A DNA stretch of 64,000 nucleotides from Ceratodon purpureus (lineage: Eukaryota; Streptophyta; Bryopsida; Pseudoditrichales; Ditrichaceae): NCBI GenBank assembly GCA_014871385.1, contig CM026428.1, positions 3,172,776 to 3,236,775 on the forward strand. Direction: 5' to 3'. Both the position numbers and the translations under genes were made by a program. The first letter of the stretch is position 1. Every line of letters starts with the position of its first letter. Under the pieces are notes generated by a model. It made no database searches, was not told the origin of the DNA, and was given only the letters and a program-made list of their open reading frames with translations. Positions 11,601-23,744 of this stretch are shown piece after piece.

Positions 11601-13710
11601 TTAGAATGCTTAATCACTATGAACTTCAACAATTTGGAAATATTTGTCAATTGATATAAACACAATTGTGAATTATTCAATGAACTCTAATACTTGACAG
11701 CTGCATTGTGCATTTGTCTACAATTAAAACAAGTTTTAAACATAATGCAGTTTGAATTCAATGAATTAGTTCAAATAAATCTTAAAAGACATTCATTCCA
11801 AATGCACGCAACCATGTTTAGTCTAAGGAAAATGCCTAAGTCAAGTTCAAACAAAGTATTTTAGAGGTTTGGATTGGTAAGGACTTACTTGTCATCAATA
11901 GATATTTCAAATGCCTTAAATGAGAACAAGCATCGCCAATAGTAGGCCTCTCCATAGGGTCCTTGCTCCAACATTTCTCAATCAAGTCCTTCAACATTGG
12001 AGGACAATAATCCGGCAGTTTTGGACGCAAACCCTCCAATACCTTCTTCTTTACATCTCTTGGTGTTCCTTCACATTGAAATGGTACTTCTCCACTCAAA
12101 ATCTCAAAACACACCATTCCAAAACTATAGATATCACTCTTAAAGTTATGCTTTGGCAACTTAATGAGGCCTCCATGACTTCTTTGATTGCTCGCAACTA
12201 GGCTTATCACTTCCGGAGCCATCCATCTAAAGGTGCCCATATTGTAAGTCATGTTGGAATATGTAGTGCTACTCTCCTTTGTCTTTGAGAGCCCAAAGTC
12301 CACCACTTTAGCTTGCACATACCCAAGTTCTCCCTCAGGAGCCTCCACCCTCTTCACAAGAATGTTCATGGACTTCAAATCCCGATGTGCAATCATTTTG
12401 TTGTGGAGATAGTTCACACCCTCACCCACTTGGAGCATAATATCTACCCCTTCCAAGATGGAGAATGGAGGAGAATCACTATTCTCCTCCAATCTACTTT
12501 GCATCATATCATGGAGATTCCCATCCATTAACTCCATTATAATGGAGCACCTCCGCTTGTTTGCATTACAACAAAACATGGAGGTAATGTTGGGATGACA
12601 CAATTGTGATAGGATCTTAACTTCCTGCAAGAAATCTTGGTTCTCCGGTCCATCAAATGTCTTCTTCGCAACTGGTGTTCCTAACCAAATCACCTTGTAT
12701 ACTTTGGCTGAAGCACCTCGTCCCAACTGCTCAGTTTTGGGGCCAGATGACACCCACTCAAACAACCTAACCAAAACACTATCGTCATCAGAAGTTGGAT
12801 TCGGTCCAACTCTTACAAGTTTGTGGAGAAGATATTTGGCCAAATCAGAATCTTTAGCTTTCGAAGAATTCAGTTCCAATGTCGCCTTCTTCAGTAGGGA
12901 TTCTGCATCTATAACGGCTTTTGTTTCCACAATTTCTGCCTCGTCCTTGCTGATTTTGACGACTTCATCCAAAGTTAGGCTTCCTGTTGCTGCATGTACC
13001 TTGGAAAGGGCAACTCTACACAACTCTAGATTGAATCCCAAAGAGGAAACATACTCCGCCACATTTGCCAGTGTCATTGCGGCTTGCATCCATGCCTCTT
13101 TGCAACAACCTTGCACAAAGCCCTCAACTTGCCTTGCCAAAGCCAGCAGGAACTTGGAGGTTTCAACCCACCTTGCTATGTCCAGAACTGAACAAAGAGC
13201 ATGTGCTCGAGAGTCTTCTATGAACAAGCTTGCACTGCAAACAACTGCTTCAAGTTTACTGGCCAGATATCCACATTGTTCATTGTTGAATTTTGGGTAC
13301 AACATCCCTTGCACTGCCTCCAAACAACGTTTTGCGAGCTTCAAGTAGATCTCAAGCGTTTCCATCCCACCAGCGTTTCCAGCTCCTGCAAAACTTGACC
13401 AGAGATTAGTTCAACCAAATGTTTGACAATGTGAAGTTAAACAATACCACTAGAGAATACACAGAAATGCATACCATGGTTTTCTTCCGGTCAATAACTG
13501 CATGCATAGCACGAAGCAGAAGCATGAAGATTGTTCCAAGAGTATTGATCTAAAAGCGCTAATCCATATGTAAGGACACACGACTAAATCAAATTACATG
13601 ATATAAAACCAACACTAAGTTCCCAACATTCCTAAAGTGGTAGGCACTTCACCTTTGCGTCCCTCAGGAGGTAAACCTAAAGGATGATTTGAAGACTCCC
13701 CTTCGGCCAT
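8671..13710 (-). CDS. Tandem kinase: TKL kinase + DUF7025-like module + PTI1-like degenerate kinase
   Basis: Exons (minus): 13710-13653, 13385-11889, 11542-10436, 10094-9821, 9569-9425, 9142-9056, 8784-8671; 3282 nt, 1093 residues, phase closed throughout. About residues 27-200 form a helical bundle. TKL kinase at about 235-517 keeps the Gly loop LGRGAS, Lys in [12 protein letters not shown] and DFG, so it looks active. About 610-760 resembles DUF7025, a module known beside AAA ATPases, mainly in fungi ([39 protein letters not shown]). About 808-1085 is clearly PTI1-like ([34 protein letters not shown]) but HRD is HWD and the DFG-equivalent is DCF, so it is probably a pseudokinase. Kinase-pseudokinase fusions are known plant immune proteins; a role in immunity is inference. 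The two halves could still be separate genes, although the linking intron (11543-11888) is phase-matched with good GT-AG sites. The stop codon lies in a transposon repeat. Confidence 0.75.
8832..8933. repeat. 51-bp tandem duplication in an intron
   Basis: A 51-bp unit starting AGTATGGACGATGCCAGCAT occurs twice head to tail (8832-8882, 8883-8933) without visible difference. It lies in the last intron of the tandem kinase gene, so it is a recent duplication. Confidence 0.9.
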
Positions 13711-16700
13711 AGCTCATAGAAGCACCAGATCCAGGGCTTACAGACTTCTTGCAACTAAAACGCGTGCGCTCGTTAGCTGTCAAAGCACGTATGGCCCTAA
13801 GAGCCTGGATTACAGGGAACTAAGCAAGCTTGAGGCTGGCGCTTGGCGTGCCAAATAAAGCAACTGCACAACAGACGGTTGGACTCGAGCTTAGATCGGC
13901 TCCTGGTTGATCGCATTTCCACCTGCCAGAATAAATCTCAAGATGTACTAGCAAGTAGATACTAGGAATGATACTAGTAAAAACATAGTGTGCATGGAAC
14001 CGGACATCCGTATACAACATTTAAATACCTACACTTAGAATTAATGAAGGAAGAAGGCAGAAGTCTGATACAGAGAGCAGAATTTGAATGCCTGCAAAGA
14101 TTGGACAAAGATCTTTCTTACATCCTCAGAATCTAGTCAAGCGACCATCTATACTTCATCAGAGTGGCCGCCCTGCGATGAAACGGAGAATATCTGTCAC
14201 TAAAAGATATCCTGAAAGGCTTGGTCTGTTTTAGACTTTAAAAACGTCGATTCCAAATCACATCCCAAGAGTTTACATTGACATTTACTTGTCGAGACTT
14301 CAAGCACAGTTGTTAGGATATGCAACCAACCTGTTCACAAAATGAATGCTTGAAACCTATTTCAAAGTGCAACGAAGCTGCATTGCTCTGGTGCAAACCA
14401 ACCTAACGACTTCAATCGCAAGACATGGCGACGTCAAGCCATATTATACGTCAGGTGGAGAGAATGACACTGGACAAAATCCTTCTATGCACACCCCACA
14501 ACATCTGTACTGCAACAACAAACACAAAGCTTGGAACAAAGCTGCACTGATATGGTGCAACGCAATTTTGACGAGATCAATCTAAAGACATGGCATGATG
14601 GCACTGAAATTGAAATGACCAGAGACCTTGCTTCTGTATGCACAGGGCTCATAATCATTCAGTGCTCATAACCATTCAGTGCTGTAACCAACCAGCTAAT
14701 ATTCGGAAGTGACTGGACTTGCAAGTCCTCGAACAACATATGCTTCGCATTGACCGCACCAGCCAAAGTAATCACAAACTTGCAGCCAGCATGTGAATTT
14801 TAAAGCTGAACACTGTCCACGAAATTGCCCTAATGGTCGAGTACTAATGGTCGAGTACTTCAGCTAGAGTGTCTAAGACAAATAGTGGACACCGACAGAC
14901 GAGGATCCCCAGATCGCAAAAAAGGAAAACTGTAAACCAAATTCATATCAATGATTCTTGATATTGTACCCCAAAAGACCCCGTATATCATAATCAAGGA
15001 TGGAAACTAGTTGATGTCCTCAGATGGGAGATTTCCAAACTGGGACTCGTTTCTCAAACCCTAAGCTTCTTGCACCAGTGCGCACACATTTCATGGGTCA
15101 CCGCACCGAAAATCCCTTCATGCACAAGTTGCAGCTACGAAATCTTGAAGACCGCATCATTCGACAGCCCCCCCACATAAGATTGTTGGCCGTCTTAAAC
15201 AACAAATTACAGCCCCGTCCCAACAGTGGCCGCGAAATACCGACAATTTGCGAACTAACTCGATCACTTAGGCAACGTTGCACCGACAAATAACACCAGT
15301 CCCGGAAACCCAAGTCTTAGCCTCGAAAGCTCCTTCACCAACCCAAAACACAACCACAACTGTAAACGACCACATGAAAAGGTCATCATCTCAACCAAAA
15401 GGCACTAAAGACTCTTACCAACCGAATGTGCAAACCCTTGCACCTCTCTCGCTCCTGCACATCCTCACTCCATCTGCCAAACTCTTCGCCTCCAAACGCC
15501 CAGAAATCAAAGCACACACGGGGGCTCTGGAGTGGTAAGGCAAATGACCTCGACATTCCTGGTGTGACTTCTCAAGCTCTTGGATTTCACGAATCTGGGT
15601 CTGGCCCACGCCGTAGTCGGCCCAGCACCTTCTATCACTCAGCTACAGTGGCTCACAGATGCTTGATGCTACAGTGCTGTTTGGTGGTACTAGTGCGGGT
15701 TTTGTCCCGAACGAGTTGAGCTGAAATCTGGGTTGATGAAGGTATGTTCAGTTAGTACGGTGCAGAGAACTTAACATGGCAGATTTTCACTCTGCAACAT
15801 GATGTTACACTTTTATCAACTTGTTTAGCCTCATGAGCATTGAGTGTACGAGCAAATGACATTTGTTTCCAAAACCAATTAATGCGAGCTGCAGCTCTTA
15901 AGCCTACACCCTTTCCAATCACGTCTTTCACAAATCATTGTTCAGAAATGAGAGATGCTGAAAAAGCACATGTCTGTTGCTTGCCACCCAGTGTGACTTG
16001 CGGTTGCAGTGCTAGCCTTGATCTCTACCTGCAGCTTCAGTTCAATGACACTACCGCCGCTTTTTCATCCCAAAGGCAAACCGCCGCCTACCACTGATAT
16101 CCTGAGCGGTATCTCTGGCTTTGTCGCAGCTGCCCAGAAATCCACCGACTCCCTCTCCTCTTACATCGGCATCTCCATGAATGTTAGAAATGAATACTGG
16201 TCACTCTGAAGTATGAAGCAGTTTCAGGTGATGTGAGCAATTCTTCCACATTTGGGGTAGAATCCTGCATTTGGGACCCCACCCCAAAGCATGTAACTCA
16301 TGCGCACATATGAGTCGCCTTGAATGTGATGGTATTGCACATTTGAGGGGTGGCCATGGCCGGGGTCCCGAATGGCGCATGTGTCCCGGTCCCTAAACGT
16401 GGATGGATCGATTTGTGTCTAGCGCCGGTAGAGGAAGATACTTGAATGCATGCATGGTGCGTGGTGATTGTCGTTGTAGGGAGTTTGTTTCAAGGTGTGG
16501 GTATCATTTTGCAGCCTTAAACAGGATTAGGAGTTGATTAAATCAAGTACACTTTCAAATTCTTAGACCATTCTTACTGGCTTCTACCATTCTAATCTCG
16601 CACAAATGACGAGGATGTCCTTGCATACTACAATGGTATCAGGTACTAACATTTTATGCCTACAAGTGGTCCACTACATTAATTCACATCGTCCTACATT

Positions 16701-16734
16701 GCACTAAAGCGATGTTTAACAGGAACAACGAATA
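13711..16734. other. Intergenic, no gene recognised
   Basis: This is the upstream region of the tandem kinase followed by about 2.5 kb with only short unrelated frames. No domain, splice-linked exon set or repeat was recognised. Confidence 0.4.
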
Positions 16735-17808
16735 CTACCGCAAGTCCTTGATCTTCTCCCCAGCCTTGATGAGCATTGTGGCGACCTTGCATGCCGTGAT
16801 AACGGCAAACACTTCCACCACGATGGAAACAATTCCAATCTGGAAGCCATAAACAGCCCAGCAAGTGTAGGCAATGGCAGCAAGGCTCATGAATGTGTCC
16901 AACAGCACCAGAATCGATGGAATGCTGCGCATCCAACCGATTTCGCACATCCAATACCAGGACGTCGTGCACGGACATCCCAGCAGGAATCCCAAGAAGA
17001 GTGCCGTGATTGCTATGCCCCAGAAGTCGCTGACCACTGATATCATCCAGATTAACCCGTATAGTTTCAGTCTCCACCCATGCACATCGGCAGGCACCGT
17101 CACCAATGGTTGGATTGAGATTGACGCCAACAAGGTCTCCTGCCATGTGCAGCAGTGAAGAGTTCATCTTCTGCGATGCATAATATCAAATGTTTGCAGT
17201 CTAGTTCCTTGAAGTTAATTAAATGCAATCATGGGTTCAAGCAATTTGTTATTTGAAAAGAGTGGTGCATGAGGTTTACCGCAATCATGAAGTTACTCCA
17301 AAGGGTGACTAATCCTTGTTGCATGTCTGTTCCGCACTCCTCCTTCGATCTGAAGAACAAAGGCCATACTTCCAGTTGGTCCCGAAGCCCCCTGAACAAT
17401 GTGGCAATATCCAGTCTTATGATGCTCTTTGGTACGGCATCATCGTCTTCTAAGGCCTTCAAACGTGACACCTCGGCTTCTGAAAGCGCATCCCGACTTG
17501 GCCGAATTCTGTATCCTTCTGTAACAATCATAAGTTTATTGCTGATGTCTACTGCTTGAAACATTGTAGTAGTTGACGTTTGGAAAAATTGATATTTGCA
17601 ACAAGGGAGTACTTTACGAATAGAAATAACTTGACAGTAGATTAGTGAATGAGGTTTTGTACAACGTATCATGCCTGAGGATATATTGCCATTCACTATT
17701 CCACCATTTCCTGGCTGCTATGACCACCTTACCAGGCATTATATTGTCTCGTTGAGGTGTTTGCCGATGGAGTATCCGGGTTGTAGTCATAGGATTTGAA
17801 CTTGCCAT
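16735..17808 (-). CDS. Multi-pass membrane protein of unknown family
   Basis: Exons (minus): 17808-17733, 17551-17280, 17139-16735; 753 nt, 250 residues, phase closed, GT-AG introns. The N-terminal 85 residues are hydrophilic and charged (YRIRPSRDALSEAEVSRLKA). The C-terminal 150 hold about four hydrophobic segments: around FMIAETLLASISIQPLV, LYGLIWMISVV through FLGFLLG, SILVLLDTFMSLAAIAYTCW, and IVSIVVEVFAVITACKVATM, ending in a basic tail (KAGEKIKDLR). The exon 3 acceptor was set at 17139 because the nearer upstream AG runs into a stop in this frame. I do not recognise the family. The first exon is the least certain part; an alternative acceptor three bases upstream would add one Ala. Confidence 0.65.
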
Positions 17809-20733
17809 CAAGTTTTTAGTCGATAGGGGTGTCAAAGTGAATATTACTCAAAGAATAAAACAAAGTATAATAAAAAATGTGGCAACAGCAGCAGGGGATT
17901 CTAATTAATGAAACAACCTGACGATGTTTTCAACCTTCAATTGGAACGTACTAGAATTCAGGATGAAACCTCAATGTTTCCGGAAACACCTTTGATTTCG
18001 CATACTTCTAGGATCCAAAATATGCAACTTTGCAAGAAACGAAAATTGCAAGATAAATTTCGCTACTGCGTATCAAGAGTAGTCAAGCATGCTAATGCGA
18101 AATAAGCCCGGAATGACTTCCCCTGCTCACTGTTTCGAATGAATGGCTTTTCTCTATCTATATGAAGCTTTCAAACTCCCCTGATCTTTTTCTCTTTCCA
18201 CGTGAGTCTATCAATCTGTCTCGGAAGCGCCTACAAAACTCTCAACCCATCCAGCACCTGGGATGCCTCTATGGAATGTTCTCTGAGATCCGCTTGAGTT
18301 GCTAATAGTCCACACCCTTGTCACACCCCAATCTGAACGAGAAACTGATTGAGAATCGCACGTTCGTGAAATCCTTCTCCAACGATCCCGAAGCCTAACG
18401 GATTAAGTATGTGCAAAATTAGCCCTCATTCCTGCAGACTCATTTCGATCCAAATACCTAACTCCACAACCTCAATGTCACTCCCTAGCCTCACACAATG
18501 ATCTTCATTCTCAAGAAACTTGGGCTGCTTTAACGGAGAGAAACTTCGGAAGTTTCTGTTTTTGTGAGGCTTCAACATGTCGACTTAGGATCAACCGACA
18601 ATATTTGTCGGAATCATCCTGTATGATTTCTATGTCTGTGGAGGGGCAGAGGAGGGGCAGAGGAGGGGCTGCCGACTCACTGGCTTGTACAGACACGAAT
18701 ATATTAATGACCACGGAGTGAACGTCGCCAGTATTATGTTGAAATAAAAAACACAAATGATCGTTTCATCTGGCTCGTCCAAACATGACCTTGCCCGGTT
18801 TCTGTAGCAGGTCGACTGACAGCATGTGTGGAAAATTCAACTGTGAGATGGAGGAGGTTGAGAAGTCTGCAAGCATTTTGTAAGAAAACTAGTCGCAGTA
18901 TTCCACATTATTTCAAAATTTTCTGCATGGTCAGATGATGCACCGTAGCTTGGATCATGAGCTGGGTTTAAGGAATAAGTTAAGTTCGTGATCCTCTTTA
19001 CCGACTCTTTAAGTATGTAAGATTCTAGAAGAGAGGGTGCTGATTTGTATCTAGATGAGGACCAACTAAATTCTAGGTAGGGATATTGGAAAAGTGAATT
19101 GAGGTTGAGCCATTACTGTATATAAGAGAACAATTTGTTCGCTAAATCTATGTTTAAGGTAGCTACTAATACGCATTTTAGCCTGAAGATTTGTTGACCT
19201 ATTTGCATGTATGAAGAGCACTTGAACTCAAAATGATACTGTGCAAATTTTAATGTGACCACAAAGAACTGACAACGGGGTACAAAGCATAGTTCAAAGT
19301 AGAATAGCGATTATAGTCCAATCTGGACGTACTAATCTATTTTCTCCATCATTCAATCATTATCCAAAATTAAACGCCATTTCCCAAATTAGGGCAGAAG
19401 ATAATATGCAAATTAGCATAATACAAACTACTAAAATTCGCACAGAAGCACGCATTTGGTCACTGCCAACAGAGACTAGTTAGAAGATAATTTATAACTT
19501 CTTGCTCCGACATTTCCAACTCCAAACTCAACAGCAACCTGTCAGCAACTAGAATCATAGTCACCTCTTAATGTAGAGACTCTAAAAGTGTCAACCATCA
19601 CCAATATACAAGCCTCAAATTTCTCAGCCTTGCTTGAAGGAGAATCTATTCTCGCATATCATGTGGTAAGGTAGATGGTGCTTAAACCATGCACTTAAGG
19701 GATTTGAACAACTTGAATCAAGCATAAGTAATTGCAAAAATTTCACATACTTGCAAGAATTAGAAGATTCATTAGGCAGCATTCACATGAGCACATCAAA
19801 CCACCTCAATAAATGAAAAATGAAATCAACAAAATGCCCCATAGACATGCCCTACTACCACTGTTGAGAATCAAGACCAAGGTGAGAATTGACCATCATG
19901 GTGTACAAATTCACCAACTTTGTTTCCTACATGCAAGTGTGACTCTATCCAACTTGCTAACACTACTAGGTTGGATCAGAGTCTTGCAGTGCATGGTTTT
20001 TATGCTCATACCACATGCACCTTTTAACCAAACGCACAGATTTAGCACCATCTACCTTAAAATGGCAACTTTGCCATGGAAATTATTGAAGCAAACCAGT
20101 GTCCAGGTTTGCTGAAGAAGTTAGGAGGGTCGTTTGGGTCAATTAAGTAGAGATGAATGGACATATGAAATGATTCTTCAGCAATGTTGAAGCATTTCAT
20201 TTGCAGCAAGGATCTTGGTCTCGATGTGGAGGTGGTGAATCAATTTTTGAGCTGGTTTCAAAGGTAGAGAAACCAAAAACCGTGAAAATAAGGTGATTCG
20301 ACCAGAAAGGACGAAGATAGGAATTCTGTGAAATTTTTTGAGATGAAGAAGAAGAAATGATGAAGAATACAACTTGTTTCGTATTCTTATTCCCTATAAA
20401 TAATTGTTTAGAATTTTTGAATGTGGAAAGTTTGTCAAACCCCCTTCTTGTATACTAGACTCTTCCTAAATCAAACGTGATGGTGTTCTAAAACCGTTAA
20501 CTAATACCACGGAAACTGAACGTAAGATTATCCAAAAAAACCAAAACTTGACATTATGTGGCAAAACTTGATTAGTCCACCAAAACCCTGCTGGTCATAT
20601 ATAAGTTCTCTATTTTCAGATTACCACCTCCTTATTTTTGGGCAACTTTACTGCACGCATTGAAGACATTCACGGTATTTGGTTTTTCTATTTTAAGCGA
20701 CAAGAAGATTTATGAAGTTGTGCATAGGAGCGT
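17809..20733. other. Intergenic, no gene recognised
   Basis: No coding gene recognised. A 13-bp motif (GGAGGGGCAGA type) is repeated about three times in tandem near 18636-18668; otherwise plain AT-rich sequence. Confidence 0.4.
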
Positions 20734-20734
20734 A

Positions 20735-21165
20735 TGTAGGACATTGAAAGATCTTTTGACAATAGAGTTATCCTTAAAGTCACCTTGTGTTTTAAAAAGA
20801 TACCATGAGTTTTATTTTATTGTATTATTAATTTTTACTTCAAATAGTTGTAAGACATGGAAGAACTTTGTGGTTTCACTATATTCGGTGTGTAAGAGCT
20901 TGGTGGTCTTTAAACTCAAAGAAAACTAGTTTTCAAGGATGGAATGACGGCAAAACTAGTTTTCCTTGAGTTTAGAGACCACCGAGCTCTCACACACCAA
21001 ATGTAGTGAGACCACCAAGTTCTTCCATGCCTTCCAACTATTTGAATTAAAAAGAAATAATACAATAAAGCAAAACTCATGGTATCTAAGTCAAATACCG
21101 GATGCCTTTACAAATAACTCTAATTTAGTGCTCCAATTTCCTTCAATGACTATTGAACAATTCTT
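20735..21165. repeat. Large fold-back (palindromic) element
   Basis: Sequence left of about 20940 recurs as its reverse complement to the right. The left arm runs from ATTGAAAGATC through ATACCATGAG, CAAATAGTTG, CATGGAAGAACTT and GTGTGTAAGAGC to AAAACTAGTTTTC; the right arm mirrors these with scattered mismatches and small gaps. Arms are about 200 bp with a short unpaired centre (about 20936-20950). It could be a fold-back transposon or MITE remnant, or, if transcribed, a long hairpin RNA precursor. No target duplication was identified. Confidence 0.7.
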
Positions 21166-22619
21166 GTTGTGTGTTGTGTAAAGTGAGTGGTCGTTTTGTA
21201 ATATCATCTAATTTATAATGTTTCCTTGTTTAACATGTGAAATTATTGGATATCAAGCATGCCTAAACCCTTGTTGGAATTCTCCCTTAACAATTTTTAG
21301 CTTGTTAAGATGCGGAATCCCCCCATCCAAGAGAGTTCTGTAGGATGCCCTTGGGTGAGGGAATTTTGAGGAATAGTCTAAGAAAGTTCTTGAATTTTGG
21401 CCACGTTCGAACTAACGTCTTTACAAGATTGCGATGAACGTCCGTTGCGGGATAACCCGACAAGAGTTTACTCAGCAGGGAGCCACTGCCCAAGGGAATT
21501 CTGCGCAAGCAAACCCGGAGGCTTAAGGCGGGAACCCGAAGCCGAGTGAGGTTTTGCCCGCGCAGAAGTCCCTCAGGCAGGGACTCCCAGCTATACACAT
21601 TCCGCATTTCTTGAGCTGTTGTGAAGACAAGGACATCTGGGAATGCCCCACATAAATCGTACTTTTGTGAGCAGCATACCGTTGGTCAATGCAGTTGGCA
21701 TTGACAAGTGAAAATCTGTTGTGGCCTCCTTTTTCTATTTTCAAACTGAAGGGGTTTAAGGTGGGGTGTATGAAAACCACCAATTTAAGCAAAGAGGTAT
21801 AGTGTATTTTAGCATTTTTTCTTTAGTGAGTTTTTAGCATTTTCTTTTCAATATTGAAATTATTACACAATAGTTTCTAATTCATCGAACAACAGTAAAA
21901 TATCAAATTTTCATTTTTGATACAAAATAAACAATTTTAATTTTACATTTTAAATGGAAAATTGAAGTCTTTTGTTGAGTAATTTTTTTGAAATGGAAAA
22001 TTTTGAGAAGAGTGATACACTAAGAAATATCAAACTTTTCTTAGCGTATACTTGATAGTTTTCAAAAAATTCCAAAATAATATTATATTATACTTGCAAA
22101 AATCTTATATTATCTCAATATTATTTTTGTGATATTAGTTGAATTTAAATTTACACTATGATTTATTAGCTAAGTAAAGATTGAACTTTGATAGCTTAAA
22201 GTATGTGTTGCAACTTGAAACTATTCCAGTTTACACTTGATATACTTAAAATATATAATTATTTTTTTTGGGACAAAATGGTACCTTTATTACCAATGAG
22301 GAAAAACACAAGAAACAAAAGTACGCACTGAACCGAGCCGGGGCAAGAAACCACAGCTGGCGAATGAAGAGAACGAGTAATCAGCCACTATAAAGAGAGC
22401 TTAAAATATCTTTAGAACTCAATGTACTTCTGAGATTATGGATGTATTTTTTAAAAAATCATAAAAAATCATCAAAATTTAAATTAGATGAATATGTAAT
22501 AGACTTTAATTTATAAATTCTTCACATTAATTTTTAAAAAGTAGATGAATGATTTAAGGTCTCGGCATTGAAATAGGTGATACAGTCAAATATCAAAAAT
22601 ATTATTATACCAATATATA
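21166..22619. other. Intergenic, GC-richer patch then AT-rich sequence
   Basis: 21300-21790 is more GC-rich than its surroundings and carries overlapping frames on the minus strand without recognisable domains. From 21800 on the sequence is very AT-rich. Confidence 0.35.
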
Positions 22620-22814
22620 CTCCCTCCGTCTCACTAAAAGAGCATGGTTTGCTAAAAATAGCATATTTAAGGCAGTTCTAAATTTAGGAACACTGGCCAA
22701 ATTTACAAACAAGTTTCAAAATTTAGAATCAAGTTGGTCAAATTTAGAAATTACTCTCTTATTTTGAGACAGATTATTTTACCAAACCATGCTCTTTTAG
22801 TGAGACTGAGGGAG
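22620..22814. mobile_element. Stowaway-type MITE (Tc1/mariner), 195 bp
   Basis: Starts CTCCCTCCGTCTCACTAAAA and ends with its near-perfect reverse complement; the inverted repeats extend about 35 bp with two visible mismatches. TA lies outside each end (22618-22619, 22815-22816). CTCCCTCCGT plus a TA target is the classic Stowaway terminus. Non-coding and little decayed. Confidence 0.93.
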
Positions 22815-23744
22815 TATGATATTTTGATTGAAAAATGATTTAAAAGAACCTAATATTTTTCATGTTCTCTTTTTCTACTGTAAATAAAAAATTTGGAATT
22901 ATATTTTTCAATCAACATATTTTAGACTGCCTAAGGATCAAATTAGCTTTTGTGCAAAATTATCGTCCTGGGTGCAATCAACTAAATCCAATTATTAATC
23001 AGGACTACATGAATCATTCCAATATTCACTCCTCATCAACATTATTTATTTGTCATACCGTCCCTGGGTGAAAGAGGCCCATAACATTCCAAATGCAACT
23101 TGAGGCTCCAGGCGTCAAGGAACACAATTCCCACGCCTCAGGTCTCGTCTCCGACGAACAGTCTCCAGTACTTCAAAGAGCTCAGAAACACAGAAATCCA
23201 CCCTTTCCATACCAGTTTCAACTAAACTGCTCCAAAAGCCCTCCCAAGTCGTCACACGGACGCCACCACCTTCAACATGCGACGAGTCCACTTGACTTCT
23301 GTGCCGCGCCATCCATGAAACCGGAACGGCATCCGCAGCGATGCTTGTTCAGATTCACAGCACTTTCGCTGCCGAACAAGGTGAAGTCAGAGCTTCCAGA
23401 ATTTTTTCTCAATTTATGCGGAACCTCGGACGACTTCCGCTCCGATAGGCCGAACTTGAAACCGCACTCTCAAGCTCCTTACGGAACGAACGAAGGAACC
23501 GCATACGATTTACAAGCGTCGCGCGCGCTTTCAAAGAACGCGCAAGAAAGCGGAGGAGATGGAAGACATGGTGTCGAGAAAAGCTGGCTTCGTATATGGA
23601 GTGGAACTGAAAGCTTAACATCACATTTCTGTGCTAGAAGTTTGATTGCGAGATTGAATTGCTTGTCGATTGATCGTTGCTGAAGAAAGAATCTGGTTCG
23701 AGAGTCTGATTCTAGTGTGGAGAGGTGCGAGGGTTTGGGATACG
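22815..23744. other. Upstream region of the C2-domain gene
   Basis: From about 23090 the base composition becomes GC-rich and continues into the C2 gene, so this probably holds its promoter and 5' leader. Open frames here (for example 23093-23683) show no domain and stop before the C2 start. Confidence 0.4.

Noticed and set aside
12695-13348. 217-codon plus-strand frame
   Set aside because: Antisense shadow of the TKL kinase exon, which has complete catalytic motifs on the minus strand.
21273-21800. TGTTGGAATTCTC at 21273 and the GC-richer frames after it, suggestive of a solo LTR remnant
   Set aside because: No matching CA end with target duplication, no primer-binding site and no second copy in the window; not enough to call an LTR fossil.
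22260-22400. T-rich start followed by GC-richer sequence, resembling the 3' end of a non-LTR element
   Set aside because: Only about 120 bp, no reverse transcriptase remains and no target duplication visible.
23670-23744. Upstream in-frame extension of the C2 protein
   Set aside because: It lacks an ATG start and C2 homology begins right after the ATG at 23745.
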